A program made the translations under genes and the position numbers. DNA of 64,000 bases from Chloroflexi bacterium AL-N1 (GTDB lineage Bacteria > Chloroflexota > Chloroflexia > Chloroflexales > Roseiflexaceae): contig WYDT01000003.1 in the NCBI GenBank assembly GCA_013122435.1, forward strand, positions 124,001 through 188,000, read 5' to 3'. Of the stretch, positions 1 through 6,625 are shown in pieces. The notes beneath the pieces were generated by a model. The model did not search any database and was not told the origin of the DNA. It saw only the letters and a list, made by a program, of their open reading frames with translations. The first letter of the stretch is position 1; every line of letters begins with the position of its first letter.

Positions 1-120
1 TGCTTCGACAAAGGGGTATTTGCGAAGCGCCGATTCTTCCTTCAACATATAGGGCGCGTAGCGACCAGGGACGATCTGGTCGGTATTCACGTTTGCGCCA
101 AACATCCATATACGTGCCAT
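1..120 (-). CDS. leuD: 3-isopropylmalate (or homoaconitate) dehydratase small subunit, 5' part only
   Basis: Only the first 40 codons lie in the window; the gene runs off the left edge. The start at 118-120 is preceded by a good AAGGAG ribosome binding site. Residues 3-21 read RIWMFGANVNTDQIVPGRY, the hallmark N-terminus of the swivel (small) subunit of aconitase-superfamily dehydratases. In this family the small subunit pairs with the [4Fe-4S] large subunit to isomerise 2-isopropylmalate (leucine synthesis) or homocitrate-type substrates. The large-subunit gene lies just upstream on the same strand, separated by a LysE-type exporter, so the three look like one operon. Whether the substrate is isopropylmalate or a homologue cannot be decided from 40 residues. 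Confidence 0.85.
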   Translation of the reverse strand, partial: MARIWMFGANVNTDQIVPGRYAPYMLKEESALRKYPFVEA

Positions 121-154
121 CTGGGTCTCCTTGAGCTATAAAAATGAATTATGG

Positions 155-772
155 TTAAACTAACAAACTTGCCAGTGCTGCTACACCAAATCCGGTGATG
201 AGCACTCCTGAAATACGATTGACCCACCGCAATATGTCGGTGTCGAAGCGCTTCCGTAGTAGCCCGACGCTGCCACTCAAGAGCAGCCACCACAGCGCCG
301 AACCCAGGAAAACGCCGCTCACCAGTAACATGGCGGCGGTGTAGTTATTGCCCATTGCCGACAAACCCAACCCTGCAAAGACGAGGGCAAACGAACCAAT
401 CGTCGCTGGATTGGTCAGTGTGAGCAAAAAAGTCGATACATAGGCGCCGAGCAACCCCTGACCGCAGACGGATGCCACCTGTTGCGCTGGTTGCGAAAAG
501 AACGTCGTGATGCCCAGAGAGAGCAGAAAGAGCCCTCCGACGATCCGTAACCAGAGCTGTTGGCTGATCAACAAGCTGCTGATAAAAGTTAAGCCAAAGC
601 CTGCGATACAGCCATAGACCGCATCGGCTGTTGCTGCGCCCAGGCCGGAAATAAGGCCGACGATCTGCCCATTGGTGAGGGTGCGACGAATGCACAACAC
701 GCCAATTGGGCCGACGGGGGCAGCAATCAAGAAACCGATGATGATGCCACGGACAAAAAGGTTGCTATCCAT
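155..772 (-). CDS. LysE/RhtB-family amino-acid exporter
   Basis: A 205-residue, strongly hydrophobic protein with about six membrane segments. The N-terminus has the family motif: a first helix followed by PVGPIGVLCIRRTL (about residues 19-32), then a glycine-rich GLISGLGAATADAVYG stretch. Length fits LysE/RhtB translocators, which export basic or neutral amino acids through the inner membrane. The start has a very strong AAGGAGGG site. It lies 34 bp downstream of the dehydratase large subunit and 34 bp upstream of the small subunit, so it is probably co-transcribed and may relieve build-up of the pathway product. The exported substrate cannot be read from sequence. Confidence 0.85.
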   Translation of the reverse strand: MDSNLFVRGIIIGFLIAAPVGPIGVLCIRRTLTNGQIVGLISGLGAATADAVYGCIAGFGLTFISSLLISQQLWLRIVGGLFLLSLGITTFFSQPAQQVASVCGQGLLGAYVSTFLLTLTNPATIGSFALVFAGLGLSAMGNNYTAAMLLVSGVFLGSALWWLLLSGSVGLLRKRFDTDILRWVNRISGVLITGFGVAALASLLV

Positions 773-806
773 TGTTACGTGCTCCCTCCTTTATACACAA
801 ACGTGA

Positions 807-2066
807 TCATGCGATGACCTCCTGTGGATGGGTGATGTAGCCGGTGATGGCGGTGGCGGCAGCGACTTCTGGTGAGCCGAGATAGATGTGTGCTTCGGGT
901 GAGCCCATACGACCACGGAAGTTGCGATTACCGGTAAACAAACAGACCTCACCGGGGGCCAGCACGCCCATATGACGACCGATGCATGCCCCGCATCCTG
1001 GTGTGCCAAGTGTGGCTCCAGCGGCGAGCAGGGTGCTCAGGGTGCCATCCTGGGTGGCCTGCTGCAACGCTTCGCTTGTCGATGGTACCACCAACAACCG
1101 TACGTCCGGTGCGATACGCCGCCCCTGAAGAATGCGTGCGGCGGCGGCCATGTCGGCATAGTGGCCGTTCGTGCAGGTGCCGATATACACTACGTCGACC
1201 GATGTGCGTTCCAGATCGCGCAGATCGACGACATGATCGACGTAGGGTGGGACACTGATCTGTGGGTCGAGTTGGTCAAGATCGATTTCGATGGTGCGAC
1301 TATAGCTGGCATCTTCCTCAACCCGCAGCCATTCAGGAATCGTCACATTGCGTTGGGTGGCGTGGGCTTCCCAACCGGGGCCGGTTGGTGGGATAATGCC
1401 CGCTTTGCCGCCCACTTCAATCGAGAGGGTTGCGAGTGTCATGCGGTCGGTAATGGAAAGAAAATCCACACCGTGCCATTCGATTGACTGATACGTCCCG
1501 CCATCTGCTCCCAATTCACGCGCGACACGCAAACCGAGGTCTTTGGCGCTGACGCCAGGTCGCAGGTTACCCGTAGCTTGGATACGGATCGTTTGTGGGA
1601 CACGCAGCCAGGTCTGGCCGGTTGCGAGTGCCAATGCCATGTCGGTCGACCCCATACCCGTGCCAAAAGCACCAACTGCACCGTAGCCTGTCGAATGGGA
1701 ATCGCTCCCGATAATCAACATGCCGGGGCGCGCCAAACCTTCTTCCACCAGTACGGGATGCGATATTCCCCTTCCTACATCAAAAAAGTGGCGAATGTGG
1801 TGTTGCTTGACCCAACGCCGCAAATTGGCCTGGTGTTCGGCATTCTGAACGGTCGAAGCGGGTGCGACGTGATCGATCACAATGGCAATACGGTCGGGAT
1901 CATGGACGTTTTGTGCGCCAAGTTCTCCGTGCAGGATTTTGATAATACTTGGTGAAATGCTGTCGTGCATCATTGCCAGATCGACGTTCACGACGATGTT
2001 TTCGCCAGCGTAGACCTCGCGTCCTGCTGCGTGTGAAAGGATCTGTTCTGCAAATGTCTGAGCCAT
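807..2066 (-). CDS. leuC: 3-isopropylmalate/homoaconitate dehydratase large subunit
   Basis: A 419-residue aconitase-superfamily large subunit of normal length for the short, archaeal-like LeuC/HacA class. The [4Fe-4S] ligands are visible: Cys298 in IGTCTNGHY, and Cys358 and Cys361 in GTPGCGACIG. The substrate-loop motif IGSDSHSTGYGAVGAFGTGMGSTD lies at about 119-142. The enzyme dehydrates and rehydrates 2-isopropylmalate, or homologous tricarboxylates, in leucine (or lysine/2-oxoacid elongation) synthesis. The start at 2066 has a GAGGTG site 5 bp away. It is the first gene of a minus-strand group with the exporter and the small subunit, and a stable hairpin lies in its leader. LeuC and HacA cannot be told apart here by eye. 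Confidence 0.88.
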   Translation of the reverse strand: MAQTFAEQILSHAAGREVYAGENIVVNVDLAMMHDSISPSIIKILHGELGAQNVHDPDRIAIVIDHVAPASTVQNAEHQANLRRWVKQHHIRHFFDVGRGISHPVLVEEGLARPGMLIIGSDSHSTGYGAVGAFGTGMGSTDMALALATGQTWLRVPQTIRIQATGNLRPGVSAKDLGLRVARELGADGGTYQSIEWHGVDFLSITDRMTLATLSIEVGGKAGIIPPTGPGWEAHATQRNVTIPEWLRVEEDASYSRTIEIDLDQLDPQISVPPYVDHVVDLRDLERTSVDVVYIGTCTNGHYADMAAAARILQGRRIAPDVRLLVVPSTSEALQQATQDGTLSTLLAAGATLGTPGCGACIGRHMGVLAPGEVCLFTGNRNFRGRMGSPEAHIYLGSPEVAAATAITGYITHPQEVIA

Positions 2067-2087
2067 AGGACACCTCTTGGTAACGGC

Positions 2088-2117
2088 TTAAAGCCCACCC
2101 CTCCTCAGGGGTGCTTA
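2088..2117 (-). promoter_or_regulatory. Leader hairpin upstream of the dehydratase operon
   Basis: ACCCCT (2097-2102) pairs with AGGGGT (2107-2112) across a four-base loop, and the outer AAGC/GCTT extends the stem with a two-base bulge. A second small palindrome, GGCTTAAAGCC, overlaps its base. On the transcribed strand it lies about 30 bases before the large-subunit start. No U-run follows, so it is not a classical terminator. It could affect translation or mRNA stability; this is inference. Confidence 0.35.
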
Positions 2118-2869
2118 ATACATTTCTGCTTTGAATAGGTTGTGATGTGATACGAACGAAGTCAGGTTGTGCTATCAGCGATAGATTGATCCACGGCGAA
2201 ACAGCATGGCCCGTCGGTCAAGGTCTGCGTTTTTGCGGTGGTGTTTCAAGGTACGCTGATAGGCAAGTGTCCAACGACGGAATGAGCGTTGGTGTTTGTC
2301 TGGCAGATAGTGCTGGGGCATACGTTTAGTATAGTGTTTGTTCAGCGTGCTGAGGTTGATGAGCGGGGTTGGGAGTTGAGCAGAACGCGCGATTGGAATA
2401 AGACTTACACGATGCATGGTGCGACTTACAGCAGCCAAAGATGTCTCTGTCAACCGATGTCTGTGGTGGTGTACCTCGGTCGATGGGGTGCTGTTGTCTG
2501 TGTCTCGATTAGCGTTCAGATATATCATCATATGCATAAGCGGACCTCCATCCGCAATGATTGTCAATGTTATCCGACGATATGCGTCCTACCCATGTCT
2601 GGTGGGTCTGCTTAGCGTGCTTATGCTTTTGCATCATGTGTCTCCCAATCAAAATAGTGCGAAACCAGGGTAATCGAAAGCCCGCTCCACCGGGGTCTGG
2701 TGAAGCGGGCTTGTCTCACTCTCCAACGCCAGGACAAGCAAGCCTAACCAGACCCTCGGGCCGGCTGTTTGCGCTGCTTGTTTTGCTTAAGAAGAGATAT
2801 AAACATTTGTAAATATACCTAAAATCTAACAAATATTGATCAAAAGTATAGCATTACCGTTATAGCGAG
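2118..2869. other. Gene-poor stretch, no supported coding sequence
   Basis: Several overlapping open frames exist on both strands here, but their translations are rich in His, Arg and Cys, lack recognisable domains and have no ribosome binding sites. I see no transposase or tRNA. The only structured elements are the terminator at 2672-2711 and a looser inverted repeat downstream (2731-2768) sharing the ACCAGACCC core with the terminator loop. Confidence 0.5.
2672..2711 (-). terminator. Intrinsic terminator, minus strand
   Basis: AGCCCGCTCCACC (2679-2691) and GGTGAAGCGGGCT (2699-2711) form a 13 bp stem with one mismatch and a seven-base loop. Read on the minus strand the stem is followed by TTTCGATT. 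It lies about 160 bp beyond the 3' end of the methyltransferase pseudogene and would have ended that transcript. Confidence 0.55.
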
Positions 2870-3604
2870 TCAAGACCCAAAAGACCCTAAAGGTTTCTCT
2901 GCAACCCAGGATGGTGGTTTCCAGGAGTGCGTTGTGTCAAACACAAACAGCCCCCACCCACGACATGACCAGGTGGTCACGCCCAAGGCAGGGTACGATG
3001 GATACCACAGACGACACGAATATGATGCAACGATGTGGTGAATGTAGGCCAATGAGCATTCTTGTCCATCATACGAACCAAATCCAAACCAATCACAGCC
3101 AGGAACGCGAAAGTCATCAATGAGGATGTATGCTGCTGGCCATGTTGCGGTAATAATGGCTATTTCCTCACGTAATGGTCAGTCACAACCATAGCCGTGA
3201 GCATCGAGCCAGAAGAGCATGCGTGTGTCAGGGATACTCTGAGCAAGTCAACGGAGCATTCCTGGCGACTCTTCGTTGGTGCCCACTGCCTGTGGCTGTG
3301 CTGCAAGGCGTTCCTGTGTGAGTTGAAAACGCGTAGGATCTGGTTCGCACGAATAGCAGGGCAGTTGGTACGACGTTGCCATGTGGTGCAATGTCACACC
3401 ACAAAACGAACCTGTTTCTACAAAACAGTTTATAGAGGCTGTTTTAACGAGAGCGTCAACAGTGGTAAGCAAAAGGGATAATAGCTGGTTGCATAGAGTA
3501 ACTCCCTCTTTCCAGGTCTCGTCTAGAATTCGTATACGCACGCCACGGAGTCGATTGATGGTTGCAGCAGACTCTGAGAGAGCATTATGGTCATGCTGAG
3601 TCAA
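2870..3604 (-). pseudogene. Decayed SAM-dependent methyltransferase gene with two in-frame TGA codons
   Basis: Reading one frame from 3604 to 2870 gives about 244 codons interrupted by TGA at 3248-3250 and 3179-3181. The first part contains NCFVETGSFCGVTLHHMA, a motif-I-like SAM site, and CYSCEPDPTRFQLTQERL. After the first stop comes MLFWLDAHGYGCD, then TGA, then PLREEIAIITATWP and ILIDDFRVPG; further on lies a RGWGLFVF segment. This order (VE.G, E.D..R, LDAH, PL..E, IDDF) matches small class I methyltransferases found in sugar and polyketide clusters. In relatives the second TGA position is often Trp (DYWPL), so TGG to TGA is a simple explanation. The frame is otherwise intact, which suggests recent inactivation. 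Confidence 0.75.
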
Positions 3605-3623
3605 GATCTGCTCCGAACATGTA

Positions 3624-3656
3624 AGACCTTATAGGTTTCAAAAACCTTTAAGGTCT
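3624..3656. repeat. 33 bp inverted repeat beside the pseudogene start
   Basis: AGACCTTATAGGTTT (3624-3638) and AAACCTTTAAGGTCT (3642-3656) are complementary over 15 bases with one mismatch and a three-base loop. A related half-site, AGACCCTAAAGGTTT, lies at the other end of the pseudogene (about 2880-2894). No strong U-run follows on either strand. Confidence 0.6.
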
Positions 3657-3665
3657 CTGGGAGAA

Positions 3666-3694
3666 AATCAAAAACGGCTGCCAGAAGGCAGCCG
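3666..3694 (-). terminator. Intrinsic terminator, minus strand
   Basis: CGGCTGCC (3675-3682), loop AGAA, and GGCAGCCG (3687-3694) form a perfect 8 bp stem; on the minus strand it is followed by TTTTTGATTTTC. No minus-strand gene is recognisable upstream (3700-4290), so it may be left from a lost gene. Confidence 0.6.
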
Positions 3695-3914
3695 ATCAAG
3701 AGGAGTTTGGGCGGCAGAAGATGTTTGCTGGATTGTCCTGATTAAGATGGTTGCCGCTACCATATGCAAATCTATCTGTAATAATAGACGATGCACGACC
3801 CCTGAAGGATGCAACTTATAGATGAATGTTTGATGAGAAACAGTTGTGATTTATCAACGTGGAGGTAGCCAGACCTCACTTGAATCAAGTATGACGCAAG
3901 TTTTACAATGAGAA

Positions 3915-4014
3915 TGAACATATCTATCTTGTCAACTGTATAATGTAGGACATAGTGGTGACGAAGACGACATCAGTGCTCCAGAACTATTTCTGACACA
4001 GGGCGTCTTTTTTT
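3915..4014 (+). ncRNA. Candidate short terminated transcript upstream of the PPi-type phosphofructokinase
   Basis: A TATAAT box (3939-3944) has a weak TGAACA box 18 bp upstream. About 20 bases after the expected start, AGACG (3965-3969) pairs with CGTCT, enclosing a CAGAA/TTCTG stem, and seven T residues follow (4008-4014). This reads as a promoter with an intrinsic terminator, giving a transcript of roughly 60 bases. It could be a small RNA or an attenuated leader; the next gene starts 280 bp further on. The remaining bases to 4292 hold another TATAAT (4134-4139) but no gene. Confidence 0.3.
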
Positions 4015-4292
4015 GCGCCAGATGAGGAGCTTTTCAATGATGAAGCTACACGAACACCTTGCACCACCAGACATGACACAAAACCCAACCAGTGACCGAA
4101 TTGAGTTACGCTACTATCGAGCCATACCTGTCGTATAATAGTATTACCATACATTCAATACTATCTGAGCCATGTATTGCTTTCTATAAGTAGGGTAAAT
4201 ACGCTATGTTCGTTGTGGAAATGCCACTGTTCGACGCTACAATGAATGAACAATGGCATAGATAATAAATCAATAACCCAGGAGGAGTCTAT

Positions 4293-5450
4293 ATGCGTAT
4301 TGGTATTCTTACAGGTGGTGGTGATGTACCAGGTCTTAATCCATGTATTAAAGGCGTTGTCAATCGTGCGGTAGATGCGAATATCGAGGTTGTTGGTATT
4401 CGGTTGGGATGGGGTGGATTGCTCAACTACAACCTTGATGATCCTAAGAGCAATGAAGAATTGACGATTCCGCTCAACCGTACCAACGTGCGTACCATTG
4501 ATCGCTATGGCGGGACACACCTGCATACGTCACGTACTAATCCGGCCAAAGTGCGTGAAAATGCGATGCCCGCATTTCTTAAAGGGAAATTTGAATTCAC
4601 TGGTGAGAAAAAGCTGGCAGACTGCACCCCACACGTCCTGCGTGTCCTTGAGCATCTTGGCATTGATGCCTTAGTGCCAATCGGTGGTGATGATACGCTG
4701 TCGTATGCTGTCCGTATGCATGAGGAAGGGGTTCGTGTTATTTCGATTCCCAAGACGATGGATAATGATGTCTTTGGCACTGACTATTGTATTGGTTTCT
4801 CCACAGCGGTTACTCGTAGTGTCGAGTTTATCAATGCACTCCGCACGCCCACTGGCTCACACGAGCGTGTGGCCGTAATCGAATTGTTTGGGCGCAATTC
4901 GGGCGAAACCGCGCTTATTTCAGCCTTCCTTGCCGATGTGGATCGGGCACTCATTTCAGAGGTACCCTTCGATATTGAACGTCTGGCTGAGTTTATCAAG
5001 GAAGACAAGGCGAAAAATCCAAGTAATTATGCCATTGTCGTGGTCTCTGAAGGTGCATCGATGATCGGTGGACAGATCGTCGAATATGGTCAGGAAGATG
5101 CTTACGGCCATAAGAAACTTGGTGGTATTGGTCAGATCACTGGCACAGCGCTTAAAGAAATTACGCATATCGATATCGTTCATCAACAGCTCGGGTACCT
5201 GATGCGAGCTGGTGCACCTGACTCACTCGACCTCATGGTCGCCATTTCGTATGCCAACCTGGCTGTCGATCAACTCCTGCAAGGCCATAGTGGTCGCATG
5301 GTAGCGCTTCAGAGTGGTCAGTACACGACCGTCCCAGCGGACACCTGTGTCCAGAATGTGAAACGTGTTGATGTGGCGGAACTGTATGATAGCGAAAATT
5401 ATCGCCCGAAAGTCAGCCATGTACTTGGCAAGCCCATGTTCTTGTACTAA
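4293..5450 (+). CDS. 6-phosphofructokinase, PPi-dependent type by signature
   Basis: A 385-residue phosphofructokinase with GGGDVPGLN at 8-16, GGDDT at 131-135 and PKTMDND at 153-159. In this superfamily the ATP enzymes carry GGDGS and PGTIDND, while Asp in the first motif and Lys in the second mark pyrophosphate users, so PPi is the likely donor. The protein would interconvert fructose 6-phosphate and fructose 1,6-bisphosphate in the cytosol, reversibly if PPi-dependent. The start has an ideal AGGAGG site 7 bp upstream. A class I aldolase follows after 42 bp on the same strand, consistent with a two-gene glycolytic operon. A second, very different phosphofructokinase lies convergent to it. 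Confidence 0.85.
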   Translation: MRIGILTGGGDVPGLNPCIKGVVNRAVDANIEVVGIRLGWGGLLNYNLDDPKSNEELTIPLNRTNVRTIDRYGGTHLHTSRTNPAKVRENAMPAFLKGKFEFTGEKKLADCTPHVLRVLEHLGIDALVPIGGDDTLSYAVRMHEEGVRVISIPKTMDNDVFGTDYCIGFSTAVTRSVEFINALRTPTGSHERVAVIELFGRNSGETALISAFLADVDRALISEVPFDIERLAEFIKEDKAKNPSNYAIVVVSEGASMIGGQIVEYGQEDAYGHKKLGGIGQITGTALKEITHIDIVHQQLGYLMRAGAPDSLDLMVAISYANLAVDQLLQGHSGRMVALQSGQYTTVPADTCVQNVKRVDVAELYDSENYRPKVSHVLGKPMFLY

Positions 5451-5492
5451 ACTCTTGTGAGTAGGTGAACAACCACATGGGGAGACTACGAT

Positions 5493-6548
5493 ATGGCAAA
5501 CGTCAGGATACCCAGAGGCAAGTTTGAAAGAATCCAAGCTTGTGCCGATGCAAATGGTGTTATTGCAGCCGTCGCGATGGATCAACGGGGTTCGCTTGAG
5601 AATGCGATGATCAAGGCGCGTGATACCGGGGAGGCGGTAGCCCCAGCCGATCTGCGTGCCTTCAAGACCGCAGTTGCGAAAATCCTTACACACCCTGGCA
5701 GTGCGATTTTGATTGATCTGGAGTACGGTGTTGATGCTATATCCCAACGTGCACCTGGCACCGGTGTGCTTCTTCCATACGAAAAATCTGGCTATGATAC
5801 GACTTCAAAGGGTCGGATGCCTGATCTTTTGCCAGATCATAGTGTACGTCGCCTCGTCGAACATGGTGCTGATGCAGTCAAAATTCTGCTCTACTACAAC
5901 CCTTTTGACGAGGCGGATATCAATACAATTAAACAAGCTTTTATTGAGCGAGTTGGTGCCGAATGCGCTGCATTGGACATCCCATTCTTTCTGGAACCAC
6001 TGGCGTACGATGACTCTATCGGTAATGAAAGAGATTTTGCGTTTGCCAAGGTAAAACCGATCTACGTTACCAAATACATGGAAGAGTTTTCCAAACCACG
6101 GTATGGGGTCGATGTGCTCAAGGTTGAAGTGCCGATCAACATGCAGTTTGTGGAAGGGACGCGAGCCTTTTGCGGGCAAGCGGCTTATACTCGCCAGGAG
6201 GCTATGGAGCACTTTCGTACGGCTGCCAGTGCGGCTACCAAGCCATTCATTTACCTGAGTGCAGGTGTGGCTGATGAGGTGTTCCGCGAGACGCTCGAAC
6301 TGGCCTGCGAGGCTGGTACGAGTTTCTCGGGTGTGTTGTGTGGTCGTGCGACCTGGCAGGAGGGTATTCCTGTCTATGTTAACAATGGTGTAGCTGCGTT
6401 AGAGGAATGGCTTGCTGACCGTGGTGTACAAAATATTCAAGCACTGAACGAGATTCTTCAGCAGGGTGCTCAACCGTGGTGGACGGTCTATGGCGGTAAG
6501 GAGCATATCGAGGTTGTTGATCCGGTGGTGGTAACACCACTTACATGA
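5493..6548 (+). CDS. lacD: LacD-type class I aldolase (tagatose/fructose 1,6-bisphosphate)
   Basis: A 351-residue protein matching the LacD/AraA-like class I aldolase fold: MDQRGSL near residue 30, DLEYGVDA near 77, AVKILLYYNP near 129, FLEPLAYD near 167 and VLKVEVPINM near 208, where the Lys is a candidate Schiff-base residue. The family splits tagatose or fructose 1,6-bisphosphate into dihydroxyacetone phosphate and glyceraldehyde 3-phosphate. Next to phosphofructokinase genes and without other lactose/galactose genes, it most likely serves as the glycolytic aldolase. The start has a GGGGAG site. A strong terminator follows within 35 bp of the stop codon. Confidence 0.85.
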   Translation: MANVRIPRGKFERIQACADANGVIAAVAMDQRGSLENAMIKARDTGEAVAPADLRAFKTAVAKILTHPGSAILIDLEYGVDAISQRAPGTGVLLPYEKSGYDTTSKGRMPDLLPDHSVRRLVEHGADAVKILLYYNPFDEADINTIKQAFIERVGAECAALDIPFFLEPLAYDDSIGNERDFAFAKVKPIYVTKYMEEFSKPRYGVDVLKVEVPINMQFVEGTRAFCGQAAYTRQEAMEHFRTAASAATKPFIYLSAGVADEVFRETLELACEAGTSFSGVLCGRATWQEGIPVYVNNGVAALEEWLADRGVQNIQALNEILQQGAQPWWTVYGGKEHIEVVDPVVVTPLT

Positions 6549-6580
6549 GCTGAAAATCATAGAAGAATGGTGTTAGCATA

Positions 6581-6611
6581 AGAGCACGGGTGGCCTCCGT
6601 GCTCTTGTTTT
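6581..6611. terminator. Terminator between convergent glycolytic genes
   Basis: AGAGCACGG and CCGTGCTCT form a perfect 9 bp stem around a GTGGCCT loop, followed by TGTTTTA on the plus strand. It lies between the aldolase stop and the stop of the convergent tandem phosphofructokinase, and may serve both. Confidence 0.75.
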
Positions 6612-6625
6612 ATGACATTATTTCA

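Noticed and set aside
2088..2117. T-box or leucine attenuator before the dehydratase operon
   Set aside because: There is one hairpin but no T-box consensus, no U-run and no Leu-rich leader frame.
2175..2567. 130-codon minus-strand open frame in the gene-poor stretch
   Set aside because: The translation is rich in His and Arg, has no recognisable domain and no ribosome site, and overlaps other equally long frames on the plus strand.
3179..3250. TGA read as an amino acid (Trp or selenocysteine) in the methyltransferase frame
   Set aside because: Other genes in the window end at TGA in the normal way (for example the 35998-36000 and aldolase stops), and no selenocysteine-type context was seen. 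Two nonsense mutations are simpler.
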